Source: Balneolales bacterium
GTDB taxonomy: Bacteria > Bacteroidota > Rhodothermia > Balneolales > Cyclonatronaceae
Direction of reading: 5' to 3'
DNA length: 43,321 nucleotides
Assembly: GCA_022565805.1 (NCBI GenBank)
Contig: JAIULZ010000018.1
Location: 1-43,321 of the forward strand
The notes under the pieces are model-generated. The model worked only from the letters and a program-made list of their open reading frames with translations, was not told the origin of the DNA and did not search any database. The first letter of the stretch is position 1; each line of letters opens with the position of its first letter. A program made the translations under genes and the position numbers. Below, one piece after another: positions 24,436 through 34,780 of this stretch.

Positions 24436-27288
24436 TTGCAATCCAATATCATAATCCGCGGCGCCCGCGAACATAATCTCAAAAAAATCGATATAGATAT
24501 TCCCCGCGATCAGCTTGTGGTGATTACCGGCCTATCAGGCTCTGGAAAATCATCGCTGGCATTCGATACGATTTACGCAGAAGGTCAGCGGCGATTTATG
24601 GAATCTTTATCGGCCTATGCGCGTCAGTTTTTGGGGATGATGGAACGACCCGATGTTGATTTTATTGATGGTTTATCTCCCGTAATATCGATAGACCAAA
24701 AAACGACAAACAGAAATCCGAGATCAACTGTTGGTACCGTTACCGAGATTTACGACTACCTGAGGCTTTTATTTGCAAGAACCGGAATTCCCTACTCCTA
24801 CATTTCGGGCAACCGGATGGAAAAACAAACGACCGATCAGGTTGTGGATTCTATCATGAGTATGCCAAACGGCACGAAAGCTTACTGTCTCGCGCCTGTG
24901 GTTCGGGGCAGAAAAGGCCATTATCGCGAGCTTTTTGAACAAACGCTGAAACAGGGCTACATTCGCGTACGCGTTAACGGCAAAATGCTCGAGATAGAAG
25001 ATGGCATGAAGCTCGACCGCTATAAAACCCATAACATTGAAGTGGTTATAGATCGGTTTGTCATTTCAGAAAATAGCCGCTCCAGAATCGCGCAATCGGT
25101 GCATACCGCTCTGGAAATGGCCGATGGAAATGTAATTCTTCACATACCAGAACAAAACGGCGACGGCAAAGATCAGCTCTATTCTATGAAGCTGTTCGAT
25201 ACCGAAAGCGGTCTTGCGTATGAAGATCCGGCACCAAATTTATTCTCTTTTAACTCCCCGTTCGGCGCCTGTAAAACCTGCGGCGGAATGGGCTATCACT
25301 ACGATCCCGATCCGGATTTAATTGTACCCAACCTGAGTACGACCATTAGCGAAGGCGGCATTCGGTATTTGGGTAAACCCAAAAGCACCTTTGCCTTTAA
25401 GCTGATCGATGCTGTTTTAAAAACCGCCGATGCTGATTTTAAAACGCCTTTCAACAAAATGCCGGATGCTCTGCTCAACACGCTTTTTTACGGCAGTGGT
25501 GCGCTGAAATATGATGTACGCTACGACTTCGGCTCTTCCGGCGCAACTTATCAGCACCCGTTTGAGGGGCTGGTTTCCATGATTCGGCATTCCTACGAGG
25601 AAAGCAATTCTCCTAAGCAGCGGGATAAAGCCAAGGCGTTTATGAACCAAGTAAAATGCCCGGACTGCGGCGGTGGCCGACTCAATAAAGAGGCACTTTC
25701 ATACAAAGTCGGCAAGCACACCATTGCAGATCTGGTAAAGCTGGATATCTCGGAATTAAGATATGAAATAGACCGGCTCGAGCTCACCGACCGGCAGCGA
25801 TTAATTGGTTCGCAAATCATAAAAGAAATCAGGGACAGACTCGACTTTTTGCTGAATGTAGGCCTTAATTATCTAACACTCGACCGTGAAGCGCAAAGCC
25901 TGAGCGGTGGCGAAGCTCAGCGAATTCGTTTGGCTACTCAAATCGGCACGCAGCTCGTGGGAGTTCTCTATATTTTAGATGAGCCAAGTATTGGATTGCA
26001 TCAGCGGGATAACATTAAACTTATACAATCGCTGCAGATGCTCCGGGATCTCGGAAACTCGGTGCTCGTAGTAGAGCATGATCGCGAAACCATAGAACAT
26101 GCCGATTATGTGATTGATATGGGTCCGGGCGCTGGCGTTTATGGCGGCGAGATTGTGAGCAAAGGCACACCCAATACGCTGGATTCTGATACCACAACCG
26201 CGGCCTACCTTTCTTATAACAAAGTAATCCCCATTCCAGAATACCGCAGATCTGGTAACAGCAAAACTCTTAAAATTACCGGCGCAAGAGGTCACAACCT
26301 TAAACGCGTTGATTTCGAGCTCCCTCTCGGCACATTTGTAGCCGCAACCGGTGTAAGCGGAAGCGGCAAAAGCTCACTCATAAACCAAACCCTGGTTCCG
26401 GTTTTGAGCAATCACTTTTACAAATCGAAAGATGCTCCTCTACCCTACGACGAAATTGAGGGCATCGATAATATTGATAAAATCATTTCGATCGACCAAA
26501 GTCCTATCGGCCGAACTCCAAGATCTAACCCCGGCACCTACACGAAAGTATTCGATGCCATCAGGGCGCTATTTGCCGATTTACCCGAGGCTAAAATACG
26601 CGGCTACGATCAGGGGCGATTTTCTTTTAACGTAAAAGGCGGTCGTTGTGAAGAATGTGGCGGAGATGGCCTCAAAAAAATTGAAATGAATTTTCTGCCC
26701 GATGTATATGTAAAGTGCGAATCCTGCAACGGAAAAAGATATAACCGGGAAACGCTCGAAATCTATTACAAAGGCAAGAACATCAGCGATGTTCTTAATA
26801 TGCCTGTCTCAGAAGCTGTAAACTTTTTTGATGCCCTTCCTCGAATTAAAAGAACTCTGGAAACACTAAACTCGGTGGGTCTTGGCTATTTGACCATCGG
26901 TCAGCCAAGCACAACGCTTAGCGGTGGTGAAGCACAGCGCGTTAAACTGGCGCGGGAATTATCCAAAATAGGCACCGGCAACACCCTGTATGTGATGGAT
27001 GAACCCACAACGGGACTTCATTTCGAAGATGTGCGTCAGCTGGTAGATGTAATTCAAATGCTGGTTGATAAAGGCAACACTGTACTCGTAATCGAGCATA
27101 ATCTGGACCTGATTAAAGCCGCCGATTATGTTATAGATTTAGGTCCGGAGGGTGGTAAAAGCGGTGGGTTAATTATAGCAGCCGGCACTCCAGAGAAAGT
27201 ATCTGAAGCAGAAGGCAGCCACACGGGCAAGTATCTTAAGGAAGAACTTTTGCGCCACAAAGAAGCCTTGAGCATGCCGGTGAAGTGA
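24436..27288 (+). CDS. uvrA: Excinuclease ABC subunit A
   Basis: DNA-damage recognition ATPase of nucleotide excision repair (950 aa). Both ABC modules are complete: Walker A GLSGSGKS (32-39) and a second GVSGSGKS near 640, with LSGGEAQR signatures in each half. The C-terminal zinc module GGRCEECGGDG...CESCNGKRYN is present. The first zinc site has only one CxxC (ACKTCGG): the earlier CPxC pair of the E. coli protein is replaced by LFDTESG, a pattern I associate with Bacteroidota-like UvrA. The start is the TTG at 24436; a stop lies three codons upstream (24427) and the next residues are already family sequence (IIIRGAREHNLKKIDI). Confidence 0.96.
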   Translation: MQSNIIIRGAREHNLKKIDIDIPRDQLVVITGLSGSGKSSLAFDTIYAEGQRRFMESLSAYARQFLGMMERPDVDFIDGLSPVISIDQKTTNRNPRSTVGTVTEIYDYLRLLFARTGIPYSYISGNRMEKQTTDQVVDSIMSMPNGTKAYCLAPVVRGRKGHYRELFEQTLKQGYIRVRVNGKMLEIEDGMKLDRYKTHNIEVVIDRFVISENSRSRIAQSVHTALEMADGNVILHIPEQNGDGKDQLYSMKLFDTESGLAYEDPAPNLFSFNSPFGACKTCGGMGYHYDPDPDLIVPNLSTTISEGGIRYLGKPKSTFAFKLIDAVLKTADADFKTPFNKMPDALLNTLFYGSGALKYDVRYDFGSSGATYQHPFEGLVSMIRHSYEESNSPKQRDKAKAFMNQVKCPDCGGGRLNKEALSYKVGKHTIADLVKLDISELRYEIDRLELTDRQRLIGSQIIKEIRDRLDFLLNVGLNYLTLDREAQSLSGGEAQRIRLATQIGTQLVGVLYILDEPSIGLHQRDNIKLIQSLQMLRDLGNSVLVVEHDRETIEHADYVIDMGPGAGVYGGEIVSKGTPNTLDSDTTTAAYLSYNKVIPIPEYRRSGNSKTLKITGARGHNLKRVDFELPLGTFVAATGVSGSGKSSLINQTLVPVLSNHFYKSKDAPLPYDEIEGIDNIDKIISIDQSPIGRTPRSNPGTYTKVFDAIRALFADLPEAKIRGYDQGRFSFNVKGGRCEECGGDGLKKIEMNFLPDVYVKCESCNGKRYNRETLEIYYKGKNISDVLNMPVSEAVNFFDALPRIKRTLETLNSVGLGYLTIGQPSTTLSGGEAQRVKLARELSKIGTGNTLYVMDEPTTGLHFEDVRQLVDVIQMLVDKGNTVLVIEHNLDLIKAADYVIDLGPEGGKSGGLIIAAGTPEKVSEAEGSHTGKYLKEELLRHKEALSMPVK

Positions 27289-27511
27289 TTGAGTTTCCTT
27301 AAGCAACTTTATTTCACACTTTCTTAAGAAGTGCTATAATTATTGAGAATACCCAGAAACCCAATCCGCTTTGAGAAGAAATTATTCTCTAAAAAGCTAT
27401 CTTTTTACATGCAAAAACATGCGAAATTATATCAAAAAGCTGGTTTATACTCGTTTTGTGATTTATTTTGGGTTAAACTTTCTACTTAATTAAAGCTTGC
27501 TTAAAGTAGTG

Positions 27512-27542
27512 TTGATGAGATCAGCTGTTTTCTCTATCTTTG
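27512..27542 (+). promoter_or_regulatory. Bacteroidota-type promoter at the start of an unknown gene
   Basis: TTGATG (27512-27517), then 17 nt, then TATCTTTG (27535-27542), a full match to the TAnnTTTG -7 element. Transcription would begin about 5-8 nt further, at 27547-27550, within the ATGATGATG that opens the next gene. This suggests a leaderless mRNA. Confidence 0.5.
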
Positions 27543-27543
27543 A

Positions 27544-28092
27544 ATGATGATGTATTCGCACACCACCATATTTATTCGAATCTGGGTTTTTCTGGTTCTG
27601 GCAGGCTTCAGCTCCGTGCAGCTTACAGATTCTTCTGCCCTGCAGTCCTATTCGTTTTTTTCGAATTGGGTGGATCAGCATCTGGCTGAAAACCAAAATA
27701 CCATTGCAGCAGATAGATTGGATCAAAGCGCAACGGCTGCATTAGCTGGTCTGCACGATTTCCAATCACTTGCTACCACAGAAGATGATAAAAAAAGTGG
27801 GCAATCAGAATCAGATCGCAATATCATATTAAGCTATCTTTTTCTTGCCTGGTCTCAGCATCATGATGCCTCAGACATGGCGACAACGCTCAATCTTGAG
27901 CGAATACACCTTCAGCTGATTCAAAAATACAGTGGAGCATGGCTACATTTCCTGTCTCATCACCCTGTACGCTCTATAGATTCAGACGACCAAAAAACAG
28001 CCTTTACACATGCCAAACAGCCCGCTTTCCTTGCTGTTTCGGCTCTTAAGATAAGCTCCTTCTTAAGCGGGCACGCCATAAACGCCCCCTAG
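27544..28092 (+). CDS. Exported protein of unknown function
   Basis: I do not recognise this protein (182 aa). A hydrophobic N-terminal segment (about 8-25, IFIRIWVFLVLAGFSSV) looks like a Sec signal peptide or anchor. The remainder is polar and helical, with LFLAWSQHHDASDMATTL near 100-117 and many His and Ser residues; no cysteine is present. Three consecutive ATG codons (27544, 27547, 27550) are possible starts. A consensus promoter element ends at 27542, so if it is used only the later ATGs lie on the mRNA. It stands alone between uvrA and secD. A real but lineage-restricted gene is likely. Confidence 0.6.
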   Translation: MMMYSHTTIFIRIWVFLVLAGFSSVQLTDSSALQSYSFFSNWVDQHLAENQNTIAADRLDQSATAALAGLHDFQSLATTEDDKKSGQSESDRNIILSYLFLAWSQHHDASDMATTLNLERIHLQLIQKYSGAWLHFLSHHPVRSIDSDDQKTAFTHAKQPAFLAVSALKISSFLSGHAINAP

Positions 28093-28445
28093 GTAGCTCA
28101 TAACAGCTTACTGTTCTGAAGCAAAACTTCCTCCTTGTTTTACTTCTTGCTTATCGAAATCAAAGAATAGAGCTAACTACCTTTTGTATCTCAATTTCGA
28201 TTGAAAGCTCCGAATAATGTAGAATTCCTTGCTTTCAGATTAATTGTTTCAGATTCGATAAACTGCAACCTTAAGTTCTGCTCTTTAGACCTCATACCAG
28301 TACAGTATCCTCAGGGAGTACCATCAAAATTCAGCAATTGAAATAAACGGTATTATCCTTTTCAAACGGGCGAATTATGCAATTTTATTAATCCGCCGCA
28401 TCCGATCTTTCTCTGACAAAACTAAATAAACAACAACCTTAACTT
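28093..28445. other. Gap before secD, no gene seen
   Basis: These 353 nt show no gene and no strong hairpin. The secD promoter should lie here; no clear TTG / TAnnTTTG pair was found. Confidence 0.35.
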
Positions 28446-30260
28446 ATGAAAAAAAATAACTCAACCAAGATTTTCTTCATTATAGGTTTCCTGGTGCTTA
28501 CAGGATTCTATCTTCAGTTTAGTGTTCGGCACTGGCTGGAAGAGCGGCATATAAGCTCTCTTGACGAAGAAGCGCGCACCGAATATCTTTTCCAGAACGC
28601 AGATCGTCTCGCAAACCTGAGATCAAGAGCCCTTAACTTTGGTCTCGATCTTCAGGGTGGGATGTATGTTACGCTGGAGCTGGCCACACACCAGCTAATC
28701 TCAGAACTTGCCCGCGACCAGCGCGATGATGCTTTCGACGAGGCGCTCCAAACCACTTTCGAGCGATCCAGAACTGCAAATATAGACGTAGTAGCCGAGT
28801 TTATTAATGAGTTTGAAAGAAATAACGAAGGAGCTCGACTTAGCCGTTATTTCCACATGAACTCCGATGAATTAACCCGTGCATCAACAAACGATGAAGT
28901 ACGCGATTTCCTGAACCAGCAGCGTAGTGCAGCTGTAGATCGTGCTGTCGAAATTATTCGTAATCGTATTGACCGCTTTGGTGTAACCGAGCCGTCTATT
29001 GTTAAGCAGGGTACCAGCCGTATAGTTGTAGAGCTTCCCGGTGTAGACGACGATCAGGATCGTGTGCGAAGCCTTCTGCGTGGTACCGCTCGCCTGGAGT
29101 TTAGAACAATGGCAAACTCCAACGAGATCCGCAATACTTTTGAAAGAATTGTAGCCGCTCTAAATGAAACAGAAACCATCGAAGGCGAAGATGGCGAAAC
29201 TGAGCAAATAGTAACCAACCCGCTTTTGGATGTTCTTATTGATCTCGGCGGGCCGGATATTCGTATGGGTTATGCCAGCCCCAGAGATACTGCTACAGTA
29301 AACGATCTTCTACGCAGAGAATCTATTCAGCGCCTCATACCTGGCAACATGGAGCTTATGTGGGGAGCGCGGCAGGAAACAGAAGGCGGACTTTTGCCAC
29401 TTTTGGGTGTTCGTGCCACGGCAGAATTAACCGGTGAAGTTATTACGGATGCGCGTCCGGCTTTCGACCCGCAAACAAACGCACCGGAAGTTTCAATGAC
29501 CATGAACCGTGATGGTGCCCGCACCTGGAGCATGCTTACAGGCGCCAATATTGGTCGTCCGGTAGCTATTATTCTTGATGGAATGGTATACAGCTATCCA
29601 ACCGTACGGACCCAAATTTCCGACGGTCGTTCATCAATTAGTGGCTTAGGCGGATTGGCAGAAGCGGAAGATCTTGTAAATATACTATTGTCTGGTGCTC
29701 TGCCTGCACCACTCGATATTATTGAAGAACGTACAGTAGGTGCTACTCTTGGTGAAGCCTCTATACGCGCCGGGTTTAATTCAGCCTTGTTTGGCTTAAT
29801 AGTAGTATGTCTATTTATGATTTTCTACTACCGTACAGGTGGCGGAATCGCAAACCTTGCGCTGGTTCTCAACATTGTGTTTATACTTGGTATTCTAAGC
29901 GCGTTCCAAGCCACATTAACCCTGCCGGGTATTGCTGGTATCGTTCTTACCATCGGTATGGCGGTAGATGCAAACGTACTTATTTTCGACCGTATTCGTG
30001 AAGAGCTTCGCTCCGGTAAATCGATTATTGCTGCCATAGACAGCGGTTACAATAATGCCATGAGCGCAATTCTGGATGCTAACATCACCACATTCTTAAC
30101 GGCATTAATTCTATTCAGTTTTGGTATGGGCCCGATTAAAGGCTTTGCGGTAACGCTAATGGCAGGTATTGTTGCCTCGTTGTTCAGTGCTATCATCATC
30201 ACAAGGGTTATCGTTGACTGGCTCACAAGAGGCCGCAACCCAAGCATCAGCTTTGGATAA
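28446..30260 (+). CDS. secD: Protein translocase subunit SecD
   Basis: Proton-driven helper of the Sec translocon that pulls exported proteins through from the periplasmic side; it works with SecF. The protein has 604 aa: a first membrane segment (about 9-27), the family motif FGLDLQGGMYV at 65-75, a large periplasmic P1 domain, and five C-terminal membrane segments. The channel region carries GMAVDANVLIFDRIREE, with the conserved Asp and Arg of proton transfer, and ANITTFLTALILF. FGVTEPSIVKQGTSRIVVELPG is the conserved P1 stretch. The ATG at 28446 gives the usual start. secF follows after 55 nt. Confidence 0.96.
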   Translation: MKKNNSTKIFFIIGFLVLTGFYLQFSVRHWLEERHISSLDEEARTEYLFQNADRLANLRSRALNFGLDLQGGMYVTLELATHQLISELARDQRDDAFDEALQTTFERSRTANIDVVAEFINEFERNNEGARLSRYFHMNSDELTRASTNDEVRDFLNQQRSAAVDRAVEIIRNRIDRFGVTEPSIVKQGTSRIVVELPGVDDDQDRVRSLLRGTARLEFRTMANSNEIRNTFERIVAALNETETIEGEDGETEQIVTNPLLDVLIDLGGPDIRMGYASPRDTATVNDLLRRESIQRLIPGNMELMWGARQETEGGLLPLLGVRATAELTGEVITDARPAFDPQTNAPEVSMTMNRDGARTWSMLTGANIGRPVAIILDGMVYSYPTVRTQISDGRSSISGLGGLAEAEDLVNILLSGALPAPLDIIEERTVGATLGEASIRAGFNSALFGLIVVCLFMIFYYRTGGGIANLALVLNIVFILGILSAFQATLTLPGIAGIVLTIGMAVDANVLIFDRIREELRSGKSIIAAIDSGYNNAMSAILDANITTFLTALILFSFGMGPIKGFAVTLMAGIVASLFSAIIITRVIVDWLTRGRNPSISFG

Positions 30261-30315
30261 CTCATATTCCTTACCCAAACCCATTTACTTAAACTGATAT
30301 TTAGAAAATAGAATT

Positions 30316-31224
30316 ATGAGATTATTTGAAGATCCTAAGTTCAACTTTATCCACCAACGTAAAATCGGATATATCATTTCCGGTATACTCGTGGTAATTT
30401 CGATTGCGGCAATTCTCGTGAAAGGCCTGCAGTTTGGCATCGACTTTCGCGGTGGTACAGAAATAGTTGTGGCTTTCGAGGCCGCTTCACCTTCTGTAGA
30501 AGAAATTCGTGCAGAGCTTGCCGAACCTCTGCTTAGTATTCCTGAGGTAAAAACCTTTGGTGCAGATATTATTATTCGTACCGATTCTCCACTCGAAGGT
30601 GGCGCTCTCAACAGTGCCATTTTAGGTGGTTTGGCACAGGCATACCCCGATAATCCGGCGCAAATTATTCGAACGGAAATCGTAGGTCCGCGTTTTGCGG
30701 AAGATCTGCGAAATGCAGCGCTGCAGTCCGTAATTTTTGCTCTTGCGCTTATTTTCCTCTACATTCTTATTCGATTCAAGAAATGGTATTATTCGGCAGG
30801 AGCCGTAGCCGCACTGGCGCACGATGTAATCATTACCTTGGGTATGTTTACACTACTCTACGACCTCGTTCCGTTCGCTCTTGATATCGATCAGGCGATT
30901 ATTGCCGCCTTCCTCACCATTGTGGGATATTCTCTTAACGATACGGTAGTAGTTTTTGACCGTATTCGGGAAAATTCCCTTATATTCAAGACCGAAGCCT
31001 ACGATACAATGGTTAACAGAAGTATTAACAATACGCTTAGCCGTACCGTAGTAACTTCGGTAACAACTCTTATTGCGGTTGGCATTTTGTTTGTATTTGG
31101 CGGAGAAGTACTAAAAGGCTTATCTTTTGCCTTGATTTTGGGAGTAATTCTTGGTACATATAGCTCAATATTTGTAGCAAGTAGCCTTGTTGTCGATCTG
31201 CAGCTAAGAAAGACCAACAGTTAA
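30316..31224 (+). CDS. secF: Protein translocase subunit SecF
   Basis: Partner of SecD in the SecDF complex (302 aa). It shows one N-terminal membrane segment (about 17-35), the motif GIDFRGGTEI at 41-50, a short periplasmic domain with VGPRFAEDLRNAA, then five membrane segments containing VGYSLNDTVVVFDRIREN. The ATG at 30316 fits the family start. Separate secD and secF genes are the older arrangement; many Bacteroidota have a fused secDF. The pair is followed by a STAS gene 28 nt later, possibly on the same mRNA. Confidence 0.96.
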   Translation: MRLFEDPKFNFIHQRKIGYIISGILVVISIAAILVKGLQFGIDFRGGTEIVVAFEAASPSVEEIRAELAEPLLSIPEVKTFGADIIIRTDSPLEGGALNSAILGGLAQAYPDNPAQIIRTEIVGPRFAEDLRNAALQSVIFALALIFLYILIRFKKWYYSAGAVAALAHDVIITLGMFTLLYDLVPFALDIDQAIIAAFLTIVGYSLNDTVVVFDRIRENSLIFKTEAYDTMVNRSINNTLSRTVVTSVTTLIAVGILFVFGGEVLKGLSFALILGVILGTYSSIFVASSLVVDLQLRKTNS

Positions 31225-31252
31225 TTCTTAACTTTCCTGCGAGGAATAAAAC

Positions 31253-31603
31253 ATGAGTTTCAACACCACAGAGCGGTATAACTGCGTTATCATTGAGTTT
31301 AAAGGCAACGTAATGGGTGGCCCCGATGCCACCAAACTAAACGAAAGCCTGCATCAGCTCATAGATAAAGGCCAAAAAAATGTAGTCGTAGACCTGGCTA
31401 AAGTTTCTTTTATGAACTCTTCCGGTCTGGGAATGCTTATCGGTGGCCTTACAACTATGCGTAATGCCGGCGGTGATCTTCGTATTGCCAATGCCGCTAA
31501 CAAAATTGAAAGTCTTCTCATCGTTACAAAGCTTATTACCGTATTCAAGCACTTCAAGTCGCTCGACGCCGCGGTAGAATCTTTCCAAAACGATGCTGAA
31601 TAA
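31253..31603 (+). CDS. STAS-domain anti-sigma-factor antagonist
   Basis: A single-domain STAS protein (116 aa) of the SpoIIAA/RsbV type. The phosphorylation loop FMNSSGLGML places the switch serine at Ser57, matching the SpoIIAA serine. Such proteins bind an anti-sigma kinase when unphosphorylated and release the sigma factor. No kinase or sigma gene is adjacent, so the partner is unknown. GAGGAA 8 nt upstream of the ATG at 31253 is a clear Shine-Dalgarno. It follows secF by 28 nt and is closed by a strong terminator, so it may end the secDF transcript. Confidence 0.9.
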   Translation: MSFNTTERYNCVIIEFKGNVMGGPDATKLNESLHQLIDKGQKNVVVDLAKVSFMNSSGLGMLIGGLTTMRNAGGDLRIANAANKIESLLIVTKLITVFKHFKSLDAAVESFQNDAE

Positions 31604-31667
31604 GCCTTTTTTGTTTGATTACGCCTGATTTTGTTGTAATCGTTTTAGCGGTATTTTAATACTGCTT

Positions 31668-31703
31668 AAAGAGGTGTATCTATATGGGTACACCTCTTTT
31701 TTT
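31668..31703 (+). terminator. Strong intrinsic terminator after the STAS gene
   Basis: AAAGAGGTGTA (31668-31678) pairs perfectly with TACACCTCTTT (31689-31699) around a 10-nt loop, followed by a T-run. It isolates purA from the secDF-STAS unit. Confidence 0.9.
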
Positions 31704-31784
31704 GTGATAAAATCAGATTATTTTAAAACTATTGCTACAGCAACTCCGGCTGGCAGGTTTTGCCGGTTGTTTATGTATGATTAA

Positions 31785-33086
<1,302 letters not shown>

Positions 33087-33095
33087 TCTCTAATT

Positions 33096-34232
33096 ATGAC
33101 CCGATTTACGGTTTCATACAAGCTGGTAGCAGACCATGAAGATGAAGCTATGGCTTTGTCGGAAAAAGTGGCCGGCGAGCAAAGCGTTGAAGTTCCCGAC
33201 GACGTTTTGAGTCCGCGTATTTTTGAGATTTTCAGAGGTCATACACAAAAAGTTTCGCAAACTTCAGAAAGCAGCTGGGAATCCAAAATTTCCTACGACA
33301 GCCGACTTCTGGGAGACGATCTTTCTCAGTTTTTGAATGTTTTGCTTGGTAACGTGTCGCTTTACAATGGAGTAAAAGTAACGGGCTTAAGCTGGGATAA
33401 ACTCGAGCACTTACAGCTGAACGGCCCCGCCAACGGCATAAATGGTGTACGGGCTTTGTGCAGCGCGAAATCGCGGGAAAATAGGCGGCCGCTATTATGC
33501 TCAGCGCTCAAACCCATCGGGCTCAGCACCGCCGAGATTGCCGAAATTTGCTATCAGTTCGCGCTTGGAGGAATTGATCTCATCAAAGATGATCACGGCC
33601 TTGCCAATCAGGCATCTTCTCCCTTTGAAGAGCGCGTAGCGGCCTGCACGGCTGCGGTTCAAAAAGCCGCGGATGAAACCGGACATAAAGCCATTTATCT
33701 ACCGAATGTAACCGCCGATGGCGAACAGACCTTACGCAGATTTTCTATTGCCAAAAAAGCCGGAGCCGGCGGCGCGCTCGTAATTCCGCATCTATGCGGC
33801 CTGCACCAAATGAACAAACTTGCGGCTGATGCCGAAGGTTTTCCCATTATGGCACATCCGGCCTTTAGCGGCAGCTATGTACTTTCAAACTCCTTCGGCT
33901 TCACACCAGAATTTTTATACGGCGAGCTATGGAAGGCTTTTGGGGCAGATTTCAGCATTTACCCAAACTATGGCGGACGCTTTTCTTTTAGCATGGAGAG
34001 CTGCAAAAAGATAAATTCCGCGTGTCGGGAAGAGTTATCAGCCACGAAAAAAAACTGTTTTCCTGCACCCGGTGGTGGAATACAGCGCAACAGTATCCGT
34101 CAGTTTTCAGAATGGTATGGCAAGGACACTACTTTTTTGATTGGCGGCTCTCTCTACCAGCATCCCGGCGGAGTAAAAACAGCCTGCACCGAGCTGATTG
34201 ATGAGCTGGAAAGCATGTATAAAGAAACTTGA
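33096..34232 (+). CDS. RuBisCO-like protein (form IV), non-carboxylating
   Basis: Large-subunit RuBisCO homologue (378 aa), N-terminal domain about 1-125 and TIM barrel about 130-375. The RuBisCO Lys175 counterpart is Lys139 (ALKPIGLS), but the Lys177 position is absent. The metal-site motif reads IKDDHG: Lys164 (carbamylated lysine equivalent) and Asp166 are kept, while Glu204 is His167. Loop 6 carries PNYGGRFSF without the catalytic Lys334. Phosphate-binding glycines are kept (GGG 326-328, GG 350-351). It therefore cannot be a CO2-fixing RuBisCO; known form IV proteins are enolases or isomerases in methionine salvage or act on sugar-acid phosphates. The IKDDHGLANQ stretch reminds me of the DeepYkr subgroup, which includes the Rhodospirillum rubrum 5-methylthioribulose-1-phosphate isomerase (from memory). 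It lies 9 nt after purA and 89 nt before a cupin. Confidence 0.88.
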   Translation: MTRFTVSYKLVADHEDEAMALSEKVAGEQSVEVPDDVLSPRIFEIFRGHTQKVSQTSESSWESKISYDSRLLGDDLSQFLNVLLGNVSLYNGVKVTGLSWDKLEHLQLNGPANGINGVRALCSAKSRENRRPLLCSALKPIGLSTAEIAEICYQFALGGIDLIKDDHGLANQASSPFEERVAACTAAVQKAADETGHKAIYLPNVTADGEQTLRRFSIAKKAGAGGALVIPHLCGLHQMNKLAADAEGFPIMAHPAFSGSYVLSNSFGFTPEFLYGELWKAFGADFSIYPNYGGRFSFSMESCKKINSACREELSATKKNCFPAPGGGIQRNSIRQFSEWYGKDTTFLIGGSLYQHPGGVKTACTELIDELESMYKET

Positions 34233-34321
34233 TGCAAAAAATCTAAAATCATCATCACGAAATACTACTTACAAGCTACACATCGCCACTAAAAAAAGCT
34301 TAACAACTAAATTCCTACATC

Positions 34322-34780
34322 GTGAAACCAAACTCAAAAGTTATACGGAAAGCCAAACAGGGCTGGGAAACAGTACAGCCGAAGGTATACAAAACCGCTG
34401 GCACGAGTTTTAAAGACATCACCCGTTTTTCGCTGCTGGGCGAGGGAGAAAACGAGCATGAGCTAAATATGCAAACCCGTGTATTCCGGGTGCTCGAAGG
34501 CGGCTATTCGTCTCTCGAATACCACAGGCATCCTCACTCTGTTATGATTATCGAAGGTAAAGGCAGCGTAATTCTGGGTGATGAGGTCCATGACCTGAAT
34601 ACTTTCGATGTAGTGTACATCAGTCCGGAAACCCTGCATCAATTTCATGCCGATAAAGGAGCGCCTCTCTCTTTTCTATGCGTGGTAGACCGCTATCGCG
34701 ACCGTCCGGCCGTACCCGACGAGAAAATGCTGGATGAGATTATGGGAGATTCCGAGGCGAGGAGAAAAGCAAGACTTTAA
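34322..34780 (+). CDS. Single-domain cupin next to the RuBisCO-like gene
   Basis: A small metal-binding beta-barrel protein (152 aa). Cupin motif 1 gives His68, His70 (plus His72) and Glu78 (YHRHPHSVMIIEGKG); motif 2 gives His106 (ISPETLHQFH). These four residues are the usual metal ligands. A Cys120 follows in SFLCVVDRYRDRP. It starts with GTG at 34322. In Rhodospirillum rubrum a cupin works after the RuBisCO-like isomerase, releasing methanethiol to give 1-deoxyxylulose 5-phosphate; adjacency suggests a similar step here. That enzyme is, as I recall, longer than this one, and single-domain cupins with this ending are widespread, so the function stays open. Confidence 0.82.
   Translation: MKPNSKVIRKAKQGWETVQPKVYKTAGTSFKDITRFSLLGEGENEHELNMQTRVFRVLEGGYSSLEYHRHPHSVMIIEGKGSVILGDEVHDLNTFDVVYISPETLHQFHADKGAPLSFLCVVDRYRDRPAVPDEKMLDEIMGDSEARRKARL

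Noticed and set aside
33096-34232. True CO2-fixing RuBisCO large subunit
   Set aside because: The Glu204 and Lys334 equivalents are missing and no small subunit or phosphoribulokinase is nearby; form IV is the better reading.
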